From assembly GCF_000801105.2 (NCBI RefSeq), contig NC_079516.1, forward strand, positions 14,818,001 through 14,882,000: a DNA stretch of 64,000 nucleotides. Reading direction: 5' to 3'. The notes beneath the pieces were generated by a model. That model was given only the letters and a program-made list of their open reading frames with translations, did not search any database and was not told the DNA's origin. The translations under genes were made by a program, and so were the position numbers. Positions 12,908 through 23,927 of the stretch are shown here, piece after piece. Every line of letters begins with the position of its first letter. Within the stretch, counting starts at the first letter, position 1. This DNA comes from Raphanus sativus. Taxonomy: Eukaryota > Streptophyta > Magnoliopsida > Brassicales > Brassicaceae.

Positions 12908-12927
12908 GATCAGTTTCTCCGCACCAA
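12908..12927 (-). promoter_or_regulatory. Candidate primer binding site next to the 5' LTR
   Basis: On the minus strand the LTR ends TATCA and is followed one base later by TGGTGCGGAGAAACTG. TGG at this position would pair with a tRNA 3' CCA end. It does not match the common initiator-Met site TGGTATCAGAGC, so the primer tRNA is not identified. Confidence 0.45.
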
Positions 12928-13297
12928 TGATAGAGTATAGATCTATGTAAAGGGAAGTACTCGTGTATTTTCAATGAGAAAGAGAGTTACAGCTTGAGTG
13001 TGAATAGTACTAAGCTCTCATGGCGAACCTAGCACAAATCCACCAGACTCATATCGTCTGTGAAGTAAAGACTCATGACGTCTCTAACTGACAACATCAA
13101 GCATAAACTCATAAAATGAATAACGACTTCTATTTATAGTACTTTAGCTCACTATACTCTATAACTGCTAATACTCCCACTCAAACCGAGTCTTTGCTGA
13201 CTTTTATTAAACTTCACTCCTCTTGAATATTCAAACTTCCTTTCCCTCCACTTCCTTGCTTCTCTTCTTTCGGTAATATACTTTCTTAAGCCTATCA
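12928..13297 (-). repeat. 5' LTR of the retrotransposon (right copy)
   Basis: Same 370-bp repeat. On the minus strand it should supply the promoter: the TATA-like box CTATAAATAG is at 13139-13130. The gag ATG lies 43 bp inside the element from the LTR edge. Confidence 0.95.
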
Positions 13298-14634
13298 TAC
13301 TCCCTCCGTTTGGTTATAAATGAAGTTTTAGAGCTTTTGTTTCTTCTTTACGTTTCCAAACTCTTGTAGCTTTAGATGATGAGCCTTCTACTTGCATTCT
13401 CTCTTGCGGCATGTTTCTTGTTCTTGCCTGCTTTGCAGATACAGTAGAATATGGAACTTGTTGTTAATTGCTTCTCAAGCTTGTGAATTGTTTTACAGCG
13501 AGAACGTTTTTTATACACATACTAGATGAGTTGCAGAAGTTTACATTTTGTGTACATGGCGTTTGAGAGCATAGTAAGGCCTTGAAACTCTTTCAAGGGC
13601 TAAGGTTAACCAACCACTTGATCACTTATCAGAATTTGAATTAATAAAAAAATTAAACACAAATTCTTTTGATAAAATTTGATTTCAACACTAATACATA
13701 CTCCTTCAGTTTCATTATTTATATATATATATATATATATATGTTTCTTTTTTTTGGGCAATATATATATATGTTTCTTAAAACCTTTTTAAGCAGATTA
13801 AAAATTATTAAATATATTATTTTACTATAATTATTTTTTTTTGTTAATTAATATGTTAAAATAATAGGAATAAAATTGTAAAGATTATAAATAAATACAG
13901 TTAAAAATATTAAACAACACTTGAACAAAATCTAAAACAATAATTAATATAAACATAATGATATATAAAGCTAACAAACTAATTTTTCAAATCTAACAAT
14001 GGATGGGAATGTTTGATTAACCATTACGCAAGCAAAAAAAAAACACATTTTAACACATTTAAGAAAAAAAAACACAAATCAGTTGGGACTGATGTCTTTT
14101 GCATTTATCATCTCTTGTATTCATGTTGCCAAATGATTACACAGCTACTCACTTAGTGGCTTCTCTTCTCCTTAATCTCTTATTTAGACATAAACCCTCT
14201 TATTCAATCATTGCACATGGCTCTCATCAATTTTTTCTGTTCACTATAACATCAATTTTTTATTCTTTTCTCTCTATGTGACAACCATAGCCACATAGGT
14301 CAAATACATGGCAGCTGCAGTCTCTCTCTGACTCATGTGGTTAAACAAGAACTGCAAATGATTGAATAAGAGGTTTGAGAATTTCAGGTTTTAATAAATA
14401 CAAACCAGCAATATAGCCATGTGCTTTCAGAATCTTTCCCTCACTCTCTTATCATTTAATGGAGCCCCTTTCTCTCATCAATCATCATCAAAGTGTTCTT
14501 TGTTTGTAATACTCAGCTGTATCTCACTGATTTCATTACTCATTTAAGTGCTACCTTAGTCTTAGAGTTACTCTCAATCACTTTATCTTTGAAACCATCT
14601 TCTTCTCTCTGTTTTCTACTTCTTCCAAGCTAAG
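13298..14634. other. Intergenic region after the retrotransposon
   Basis: Begins with the target duplication TACTC followed by CCTCCGTTTGG; together these read like the common plant Stowaway/mariner end CTCCCTCCGT, but no partner end was found. A (TA)n microsatellite lies near 13720-13742. A CT-rich stretch from about 14430 looks like the leader of the following gene. No gene is seen. Confidence 0.5.
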
Positions 14635-14946
14635 ATGCTGCAGATTATTGGTAAGACCCGGTCAAGATCAGCATGCAGCTACCAGAAGCTAAGTCATCAT
14701 TACGTGAAGGTTACGCCAAGAGCTAAACGACATAACTGTGGGAAGAAGATCGAGGGCAAGTCAAAAGGGTTTAGACTAAACAGACCAAGGAAGCTGGTTC
14801 TTAAGGCACTGGTTTTACCAAGAAGGATCTTGAGCATTTACTCACGGATAGCAGATAAAATGTACAGAGAAGGTTTCTATTCCAGTCTCATTCTCTCTTC
14901 TCACTGGGGCTTCCCTATTGTGTTAGAGAATAAGCTGAGGTTTTGA
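14635..14946 (+). CDS. Small plant-specific basic protein of unknown function, 103 aa
   Basis: Single-exon frame from an ATG preceded by a CT-rich leader and ending TGA at 14944-14946. The protein is strongly basic (many Lys/Arg in the first 65 residues) and has a conserved-looking core, LVLKALVLPRRILSIYSRIA. I recall this core from a small uncharacterised plant family with LPRR.LS.YSRIADKM. Its position between the DUF300 and GluRS genes suggests it matches the small unknown gene near At5g26731; this is from memory. No signal peptide or membrane segment is obvious. Function unknown. Confidence 0.65.
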   Translation: MLQIIGKTRSRSACSYQKLSHHYVKVTPRAKRHNCGKKIEGKSKGFRLNRPRKLVLKALVLPRRILSIYSRIADKMYREGFYSSLILSSHWGFPIVLENKLRF

Positions 14947-15682
14947 CGTTTGTGACTTTGTATAGACCAAAAAGAGATCAAAAACAGAGGAATGATGTAA
15001 CTTAAACCAAATGCTTATATGATGTTATTGCAGTTTTAATGTTTTGAAATAGAGGAAAATATGAGAAAAATATCATAAGTATATGTTTTTGTTGGTTGAT
15101 CAATAACGAATCGACTTAATGTTAAGTGTGTATTCAGTTGATCTTGGGAATGAGGTTATGTATATTCTTCTCTTTGATATTATAATTACGAAGTTCACAC
15201 TCCATAGACCATAATCTTACAAAGACAAGCCATTCGCCATGTTAGTTGCAATGCCTAGTACATTATATATAGCATCTTTTTTGCTGGATTTAGTAGTTGA
15301 CAATACAAGAGATAGACTAGTAAACCCACTATAAACACATTAATTAAATATAATTGCTGGAGATTAAGCGTGGCAGATAAAGCATCAATTAAGTGACAGA
15401 CAAAGGTAAGAAAAGAGATAGCAGGCCACTTTACAGAACATAAAGACTTTACAAAACAGAATGTGATGATTTGTGACAACCACCTTGTTTTTTATATATG
15501 TGTTAAAATGAGAAGCAACACATTTAAAGATTGAAGCTTGTCTGTAAAGTAACTAACTTTTATGGTCACTTTGAGGGAATCAAGAAGCATCATTATAAAG
15601 CTGTAATAGGGCATAACATTTTCAGCAATCTTATAGAGAAACTGATGTGACAAGAAGAAACGAGTTCTAAGGAGAAGGTTAC

Positions 15683-16100
15683 ATGAGGAGCTTAGTGTAT
15701 AGGAAGATGTGGTGGACAGTTCATAGAAGGACAAACAAGAGGAACTTACGCCAGGTATGTGTTGTAAAAACCTGAGATTCAGATTCATGGTTTCAATATT
15801 AGACATAAGTTTAAGAACAAAAGTGTTGTGATTTGATAGAATAAGTGTATATGTAACTTGGGGAAAGACTTGGAGGAGATACTAAAGGGGAGATTAGAGA
15901 CCATAGACGAAGAACCTGAAGCAGAAGAGCGAGAATGGTTAGGAGAATCAAGGAAGCCAATGTTGGTTAAGGCTAAGATGAAAGTAGAGAAGGGAAAGGC
16001 AATAGTAAAAGCAAAAGTGAAAAGTGGGAAAGTGTTTTACATGTTGTGTGTTATTGGCTTAGCATCTAAACGTGGTTTTAATGATCTTGTTCTTCACTAA
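15683..16100 (+). CDS. Tentative two-exon small protein, 110 aa
   Basis: Exon 1 15683-15754 starts with ATG and ends at CAG before GTATGT. Exon 2 15840-16100 follows a TAG acceptor and stays in frame to TAA. The joined product starts MRSLVYRKMWW. Its middle is acidic (EEPEAEERE), followed by a Lys-rich segment (KAKMKVEKGKAIVKAKVKSG) and a short hydrophobic tail. I do not recognise the family. Support is only the reading frame and splice consensus, and exon 1 has an in-frame stop just upstream, consistent with a true start. It could be chance or a decayed gene; transcript data would decide. Confidence 0.35.
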
Positions 16101-16225
16101 ATCCTAATTTTCATTTTTCATCTTCTTGATGAATGTGTATATATGTGTGTATTTATTTCGGTTATACTTGTGTAGTATGCAGTTTTCTGTTTATTCTTGT
16201 CACACTTACTAAATGAAAAAGATGT

Positions 16226-19200
16226 CACTACAAGAAAACATCATTTTGGCGAGGAAAATTAACGAGGAAATATAATCCTCGTAAATTTACGAGGAACTTA
16301 CGAGGAATTTACAAAAAAAGAAGTAAACCTCGTTATTTCCTCGTAAAATAGCGAAGACAATATTTCGTCGTAAATCCCACGTAACTTTACGTGGTCTTAA
16401 CGAAGAAATACACTTTCCTCGTAAAGATCACGTAAAGATTGCATTATCTTTACGAGGAAAAGTGAAAATATACTTTCCTCGTTAAATCAACGTAAGATTA
16501 CGTCACATCTACGAGGAAATGGTATACGTGAACTTAACGAGGAATTTTGAAGCACGTTTTTTTTTGGCTACCTACCTTTTCCTCGCAAATTCATCGCAAA
16601 ACGTCAACTACCAGATTCGAAAATTTTCTATAAATATGGAAGTTTCAACATCATTTTAAACACACCAACAAGAAAAAAAAGAAAAACATGAAAGGAAAAA
16701 ATGTCAGGCTCCGGGAATGTCTACGAGTTGCGGAGGTGGATGTATATGCATAGGGATGCTAACGGGAGAGTGACGAAAGAATACATTGTGGGACTGGAGA
16801 CATTTATGCATCAAGCAGATTCCACACCGTTCGCCCTAGAAAGCGGTAAGATGTTCTGTCCATGTCGGAAATGCAACAATTCGAAATTGGCAAATCGTGA
16901 AAATGTTTGGAAGCATTTAATAAATAAAGGTTTCACGCCAAATTACTATATCTGGTTTCAACATGGAGAAGGTTATAATAATTATGATCAGAATGAAGCT
17001 AGTAGTAGTAATAGCAATTTTCAGGAAGAACCGGTTGCTCTTCATTTGCATAATGAACCTAGTTACCATCAGGAGGAGCAGATGGTAGATTTTGATAGGG
17101 TTCATGATATGGTAACTGATGCATTCGTAGCTCATGATGAAGATGAAGAACCTAACATAGATGCAAAAAAGTTTTATGAAATGTTAAATGCGGCGAATCA
17201 ACCACTTTACAGTGGTTGTAGAGAAGGTCTCTCTAAATTGTTGTTGGCTGCTAGAATGATGAATATTAAAACTGATCACAATCTATCTGAAAGTTGCATG
17301 AATGAATGGACAGACTTGTTCAAAGAGTATTTGCCGGAAGACAATGTGTCTGCTGATTCTTATTATGAGATTCAGAAACTGGTGTATAGTCTTGGGTTGC
17401 CTTCAGAGATGATAGATGTTTACATCGACAACTGCATGATCTACTGGGGAAATGGTGAGAAGTTAGAAGAATGTCGATTCTGCAAGAAGCCACGATTCAA
17501 GCCGCAAGGACGGGGACGTAATAGGGTACCGTACCAAAGGATGTGGTACCTACCAATTACAGACAGATTGAAAAGATTGTACCAATCAGAGCAGACTGCT
17601 GGAAAGATGAGATGGCATGCCGAGCATACTCAGACGGATGATGAGATGACACATCCATCAGATGTAAGAGCCTGGAAACATTTTAAAAAAGTATATCCGG
17701 AATTCGCTAGCAATATCTCGAATGTGTATCTCGGATTATGCACAGATGGATTTAGTCCATTCGGAATGTCAGGGAGACAATATTCATTGTGGCCAGTCTT
17801 TCTTACGCCATACAACCTGCCACCGGAGATGTGCATGCAACCGGAGTTGCTATTCTTGACCATATTAATACCTGGTCCGAAACATCCTAAAAGGTCGCTG
17901 GATGTTTTCCTGCAACCACTGATAAAAGAGTTGAAGGATTTGTGGTCAACAGGGGAGAGGACGTATGACTGTTCAACGAAGACGAATTTTACGATGCGAG
18001 CGATGCTTTTGTGGACCATAAGTGACTTTCCTGCCTATGGGATGTTGTCGGGATGGACTACACATGGGAGATTAGCTTGTCCATATTGTAATGGAGCGAC
18101 AGATGCGTTTTAACTGAAGAATGGGAGGAAGACAAGTTGGTTCGATTGTCATCGTAGATTTCTTCCCATTGGTCATTCGTACCGAAGAAACAAGACATTG
18201 TTTAGGCACAAAAGGATTGTGAGAGACACTCCTCCTCCATATTTAACTGGAGAAGAAACTGAAAAGCAACTCAATTACTATGGAGCTTTGAAAACAGTTC
18301 CTCGTGGTGGTAATTGGCATGTTCCCCCTAATATGCCTGATTCTTACGGTGTTCATCACAACTGGCACAAAAAAAATATATTTTGGGAGTTGCCATATTG
18401 GAAGGATCTTCTTCTGCGCCACAACCTCGATGTGATGCATATAGAGAAGAATTTCTTTGAGAACATCATGAATACAATATTGAATGTCCCGGGGAAGACA
18501 AAAGACAACATAAAATCGAGGTTAGACTTGCCGGATATTTGCTCAAGAAGCGAGTTACATATAAACAGCAATGGGCAAGTTCCTATTCCGATATTCAGAT
18601 TGTCTTCAGAAAAAAAGTCGGTGTTGTTCAACTGGGTAGCATCAGAAGTGAAATTCCCCGATGGGTATGTTTCAAATCTGTCTAGATGCGTTGAAAAGGG
18701 TCAAAAGTTCTCCGGGATGAAGAGTCATGAGTGTCATGTCTTTAAGCAACGACTACTTCCCTTTGCTTTTGCGGAGTTACTTCCTACAAACGTATATGAA
18801 GCACTTGCAGGTACTATATTATATATTGCAGTTATTTTATATATAATGATTTAGTTTGAAATATATATGACTAATATGTGTATAATTGTTTTTGGAATAT
18901 ACAAGGCATTGGAGCATTTTTCAGGGATCTGAGCACCCGCACCCTTAAAGTAGAAGTCGTGGAACAGCTTCAAGAGAACATTCCCATCTTATTGTGCAAC
19001 TTGGAGAAGATATTTCCTCCTGGGTTTTTTGACGTAATGGAGCATCTAGCTGTCCACCTTCCATATGAGGCATTGCTTCGTGGACCTGTACATTACGGAT
19101 GGATGTATCAGTATGAGCGAGCCATGAAATATTTGAAGGGAAAAGCAAAGAACCTTGCAAAGGTTGAAGGTTCTATAATTGCTGGAAGTTTGACGGAAGA

Positions 19201-20760
19201 AACTTCTCACTTCACATCGTACTACTTTGCGTCAAAAGTACGTACTCGGAAAAGAGCTCCAAGGAGATATGATGATGGTGGTGTCGCGCCAACATACGCA
19301 GTTGCTGGTGTTCCAGACATCTTTAGCCAGATTGGACGACTGGGTGGGAAATCAAAAGAGGTTTGGTGGTCGAGTGAAGAAGACGCTCATAGTGCACACA
19401 CCTATATTCTACTTAATTGTAAGGATCCATTGATTCGTTATTTTGAAAGGTAACATAAATGGACACGTATATATAAATTAACACATATATATAATTTCCA
19501 AATATTAATTAATATAAAATGTGATTTTACAGCCTATTTGTTTCACAAGTCGAAGAAACATTCCCTGGTATATCCACAACTGACGTAGACAAAAGGAAAG
19601 ATCAACACTGGTTGAAGAGTCAGGTATTAACTCAAACTCTTTATTCACAAATAATTTGTATTTTAACGTTCACTTTGTTTTTGCAGGTTGATTTTGACGA
19701 CGATGCAGATTATCCTAAGTGGTTACATGAAGTAATTCAATCTCCACATGTAAAGGTCACCACTTCACAGATGTATTTCACACGAGGCTATACTTTTCAC
19801 ACATATGAGTATGGTAGACAGCGGGCGACCAGTAACTATGGAATATGTGTGAAAGGGGAAACCGATTTCTACGGTATCTTGACAGAGATTATCGAAGTGG
19901 AATTTCCAGGGATATTGAAGCTGAAATGCGTCCTCTTCAAATGTGAGTGGTTCGACCCCGTCGTCAACAGAGGTGTTCGGTTTAACAAATTCGGTGTAGT
20001 TGATGTCAATGGTGGACGAAGGTACAACAAATTCTTTATTTGGCATACATGAGCAGAATAAGATTACTTCTATGTTTTCTTTATTTTCAGGTACAACAAA
20101 TTCGAGCCTTTCATCTTAGCTTCACAAGCAGATCAAGTTAGCTACCTTCCATACCTTCGGATGAGAGAATCGGGAATAAATTGGTTATCCGTGATCAAAG
20201 TTACACCTCGAGGACGAATCATTAGTGGAGAAGAACCACCATTGCAAGAAGAACAGATAAATGAAGTTGAGGAACCTGAACAACAAATTGATGACATTCT
20301 TCTCATTGATCCGCATAATCATGAGTATGAAGATCTTACCGACGATGGCACAGACGAAGCTGTTGAAGACGAGTTTAATGAAAATGATGATGTTTCTAGT
20401 GATGACGAAAATGTATCCGATTGATGTATTTGTGTTTTAATATGATTGATTTTCAGACTTAATGCATGTGATTCGATTATAAAGAAAAAAAATATTGAGT
20501 TTGAGGTTTTGAATGAAAAATAAAAGATTGAGGTTTGGGATTAGAATATGAAGAGTAGAAGATATGAAAGATGGTGTTTGTGGATTGGGGTTTTTGATTT
20601 TAGGCGTTTAGAAAGCAAACCTCGTTAATTCCTCGTAGGTTACGACGAAATAACGAGGAAACTAGAAAAAAAGAAAAATGCGGGCCTCGTTAATTCCACG
20701 TAAGCCATAATCGTCGTAAAGACCTCGTAATCTTACGAGGTTTTAACGAGATATGTTGTC
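16226..20760 (+). mobile_element. CACTA (En/Spm) DNA transposon, 3' terminus not found
   Basis: The left end CACTACAAGAAAACATCATT at 16226 is a typical CACTA terminus. Subterminal repeats built on CGAGGAA and CCTCGT fill 16250-16560 and recur at 20610-20760. Between them lies a TNP2-type transposase gene. No inverted copy ending TTCTTGTAGTG was seen on the right, so the element is truncated or rearranged there; the right limit given is the last subterminal repeat. Confidence 0.85.
16701..20424 (+). pseudogene. CACTA transposase (TNP2 / transposase-associated / DUF4216), one nonsense mutation
   Basis: Exons: 16701-18810, 18906-19449, 19533-19623, 19687-20021, 20091-20424, joined in frame with GT-AG borders. 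Exon 1 begins MSGSGNVYEL, has the Cys-rich transposase-associated motif CPCRKCNN near residue 53, then the TNP2 core (CTDGFSPFG, CPYCNGATDAF, HNLDVMHIEKN). Exon 4 encodes the DUF4216 region with FKCEWFDP. The tail is acidic. The frame is broken once, by TAA at 18111-18113 where the family has a glutamine codon; the same frame then continues open for over 200 codons. This looks like a single CAA to TAA change, as expected from methyl-C deamination. Otherwise it is well preserved, so the element was active fairly recently. Confidence 0.85.
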
Positions 20761-21150
20761 TAAACCCCTAAACCCTAAACCCCAAACCCCATCTTTCTTA
20801 TCTATTTTGTCTAAATCCCAAACTCCAAACCCCATTAATAATTTTATAATTTTCAAAAGATTATATTTTTAAATCTTCAAAAGATTATATTTTTAAATCT
20901 TCAAATGATTATATTTTCAAATCTTCAAATAATTATATTTTCAAATCTTCAAATGATGATATTAGAAGTTGAAGAATTGTGGTTATAAATTTTGAGGTTT
21001 GAAATGTTAAGAATATTGAGGTTTGAGGTTATGAATGAAAAATAAAAGATTGAGGTTTGGGATTAGAATATGAAGAGTAGAAGATAGGAAAGATGGTGTT
21101 TGTGGTTTGGGGTTTTTGATTTTAGAGATTTAGAAAGAAACTCTAGACTA
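20480..21150. repeat. Direct repeat pair of about 130 bp with telomere-like block between
   Basis: A segment running from AATATTGAG through GATTGAGGTTTGGGATTAGA to GGTTTTTGATTTTAG is present near 20490-20610 and again near 21005-21130, nearly identical. Between them are CACTA subterminal repeats, a short CCCTAAA-like run at about 20762-20790, and repeated AAATCTTCAAA units at 20860-20950. The second copy lies outside the CACTA subterminal repeats and may mark the rearranged 3' end. Confidence 0.7.
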
Positions 21151-21971
21151 TATATATGTTGTTGTAACTTTGTATTTCCATAGAAAGTGGCTGAATAATT
21201 CACCATCTATGTGCATTTTCCTGAATCATATTATTATCAACCAATAGATTAATGAAAACGAGTTCTAATTTGTATAAGACGGCCTCTTTCAATTGATTGG
21301 GCAGTATAAGCCCAACGAGCTCTATGCATTTTTCAGACTCATCACAACAAGCGCTAAAAACCAACAACAAAATCAAATATGTATCCTTGCTGTGTTTAAT
21401 GGCAATTGGTTAAATAGAGAATGTTAAAAATTATGCCTTAGATCGATTTTTTTTTTTTTGCAAACAAAGATCGATTATATACAATAGAGATCTTTTAACA
21501 TGGAATTCCTGATACTGTATCTATAAATATTAATATTAGTTATATCGTTATCTCAATTTTTAAGAAATTTACAATTTTAGTTATTTAATTTGAGATATTT
21601 TTAGTGTGAATATTTTTCGTGATCTTGAGATATTCAGAGTTATAATTGATAATATTTATATTGAAAATAATAATTGGAAAGACTTGAAAAAGAATAAAGA
21701 AAAAGACCAGCGAGATACCGTATCAATTAAATTAAATAGGTAAATAAGTAAAGTCGTTAATTAAATTAATTGAGACAGCGAAGGTTTCTGATTGGAAACG
21801 AAACCGAAGTAAAGCCGTGTAGGAGACAACAGCAGCAACAACAACAACAAAAACCAAACTCCTGTTCCTCTCAATTACTCAAATTCTCATTGACCATCGT
21901 CCTCTTCTGCTTTCGATTCCGATCTTCCTTTCTTTTTTTTGCTATCTGAATTCAGAAACGGCGTCTGGTTA
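21151..21971. other. Spacer and promoter of the 22-kb gene
   Basis: AT-rich spacer with no gene. From about 21780 it changes to a CAACAACAA and CT-rich leader typical of a plant 5' UTR before the ATG at 21972. Confidence 0.5.
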
Positions 21972-22334
21972 ATGCCTGGAAGCCACGGGGAGATCACGGT
22001 GGTTGAGCAGAACAGAGTCGATAACGACAACAACAAGACAAGGAGGAAGAAGAAGAATAAGAATGAAGAGGATGAAGTTGAGAACGAGAATCAGTTAGTA
22101 ACGCCCTCAGTTTCAAAACCCAGGAGGAAGTTTACAGACGGGTCCAGAAAGAAACACAGATCACGTTCTGGGTCGTGTAAAGGAGGATGCTTTTCTGTGA
22201 TGAGACCTCGCAGAACAGAGGAGGAGGGTTCTCCTTCTTCTGACCCTAACGATGAAAGCTTCACTCATGATATGCTGAGAGTTATGTTGGAGAACAGTGA
22301 TTTCTTCTCTGATGAATGCAATCCACATCGATGA
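21972..22334 (+). CDS. Small charged plant protein of unknown function, 120 aa
   Basis: Single-exon frame starting MPGSHGEITVV and ending with TGA at 22332-22334. Highly hydrophilic: a KTRRKKKNKNEEDE segment near residue 25, a second basic block (KPRRKFTDGSRKKHRS) near 65, a CKGGC pair near 85, and an acidic C-terminal helix-like segment, DMLRVMLENSDFFSDE, which looks conserved. Basic blocks could act as nuclear localisation signals; that is inference. By position it may correspond to At5g26720 (annotation recalled, not checked). I cannot assign a function. The frame could start 11 codons earlier only at a non-ATG codon. Confidence 0.6.
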   Translation: MPGSHGEITVVEQNRVDNDNNKTRRKKKNKNEEDEVENENQLVTPSVSKPRRKFTDGSRKKHRSRSGSCKGGCFSVMRPRRTEEEGSPSSDPNDESFTHDMLRVMLENSDFFSDECNPHR

Positions 22335-22739
22335 TTTTGTGTAAGCTTTTGATGATCATTGGTGAGGAGAATTTTTCTTTTTTGTTTTTGTTTTTTGCTT
22401 TGTTGTTGATCAATCTGTATAAAACTTCTTTCTTCATCTGGTTTAAGTCAATCAATGCCTGTGAGTGGTTTCCTTTGTGTTTTATAGACCAGTGATGAGT
22501 CCTAAAAAGCTCATCATCATAGTCCTTTATCAGTACGATAAGAAGTTTGAGCATTGCATTTTAAAATGATTTGCTGAATGTGTGTCTATGGTACATTCAT
22601 CCCATCTTTTAGGTCTATTGGAGCAGAGTTTTTTTTTTTAAATTCGTTTGCTCTGACTCTATGGCACACTGAGTTCAACAATTTGCAATGCCTGTTAACG
22701 TGTATAAAATCTGAACCGCCACTGCATTAGAGAGCTTAT

Positions 22740-23830
22740 GAAGAGTTTCAAATGCTCATCTTCCATGAAGTAAAAACACTTAACTAAACGCCTCTTTGCT
22801 AAAGCGGATTCGTCTACTCTTTTGAAAACAGACGCTGATACATGAAAACTAGTCATAGCCAATGATGCATATAGAGAGACTGAAGCATACATACTTGCCT
22901 AACATTGTTACCTACAACCTCAAGTTCTGTTAGAGATGAGCCAAGTATTGCAAGGATACAGTGGTGGTATAAGTAATTCAAAAACATTTTGATGTCTCTC
23001 TTATGAAAATATCTTAAAAGACTATTTAAGCGTTAAGTAAAAAGCCAATTTCTTGTTGTCTAAAGAAGACTTGTAAATAATTCAACTACAAGTTGGGATG
23101 AATAGTGTAAAGATTGATACTTTATGGACTGGTAAAGAAGTAAACAAATTTGAAAATGAGGATTTATCAACTATTTAAAATCAACAAGTTTAATATCGAA
23201 CTATTACTTACACGATTTTATTTCCTAATTAATAGTTGATTTGACAAATTGGTAACTAAAAAGTTAACTATTAAATCATAAGCGACTTTATTAATTTTAT
23301 ATTTGCCACTAAACTTAGAAAATTCGAAATTTCCAAATTCAAATTTTAACTTTGAAGATAATTTCCGGTGGTATTCGTTTCCGTGATTGGATTGGATTTG
23401 CTCTCCTATCACTTGACGCCTCTCAGTTAAAGCGGATTTGTTACTCTCTTAAAAACAGAATACGTACATGAAAACTAGTCATAACCAATGATATGCATAT
23501 AGAGAGACTGAAGCATACATACTTGCCTAACATTTTTACCTACAACTACAAGTTGTGTTAGAGATGAGCCAAGTATTGCAAGGATACAGTGGTGGTGGTA
23601 CTAATGAAATCAAAACATGTGACGTCTCTTTTTCTTGTGGAAATATCTGTGAGACTATTAAGCCATTTTTTCACAGAAAAAAAAATATGTATATCTGTGA
23701 GACTATTTGAGCATTATGTAAAATCCAATTTCTAGTTGTCTAAAGAAGACTTAAATTCAAATACAAGTTGGGATGAATAATGTTAAAGTTTGATACTCTA
23801 TGGACTCTAGTGGTAAAAGAAAAAAAAAGG
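22740..23830. repeat. Duplicated 400-bp segment upstream of GluRS
   Basis: A block containing CATGAAAACTAGTCATA, ATAGAGAGACTGAAGCATAC, ATGAGCCAAGTATTGCAAGG and CTACAAGTTGGGATGAATA occurs at about 22800-23130 and again at about 23425-23815. The copies differ by indels and substitutions, so the duplication is not recent. The DNA between is AT-rich. The second copy ends about 110 bp before the GluRS ATG and so overlaps its promoter. Confidence 0.8.
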
Positions 23831-23927
23831 CACAAAGATTGAAAAACTAACCCTAAAAAGTCCGTCTTTTTAATCGGTTTTATCGCCGCCCTTCATCTCA
23901 CAAACACAAAGGAAGAAGAAGAAGAAG

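Larger units (their letters stand above)
7909..13297 (-). mobile_element. Complete Ty3/gypsy chromovirus LTR retrotransposon (Reina-like)
   Basis: The 5389-bp element is bounded by two 370-bp direct LTRs that begin TGATAGAGTA and end AAGCCTATCA on the plus strand. I compared them by eye and saw no difference. The 5-bp target duplication TACTC is at 7904-7908 and 13298-13302. One 1557-codon gag-pol frame lies on the minus strand. Short LTRs, an element size near 5.4 kb and a C-terminal chromodomain fit the Reina lineage. Intact coding and identical LTRs imply a very recent insertion. The element lies just after the DUF300 gene and points back toward it. Confidence 0.95.

Noticed and set aside
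13298..13320. Stowaway MITE at the right flank of the retrotransposon
   Set aside because: Only one CTCCCTCCGT-like end is visible and no inverted partner was found, so it is not listed as an element.
15255..15806. Two minus-strand open frames of 74 and 104 codons
   Set aside because: No domain or splice support, and the second overlaps exon 1 of the plus-strand candidate.
20757..20800. CCCTAAA run as a telobox promoter
   Set aside because: It lies in the CACTA 3' region with no gene following within 1 kb.
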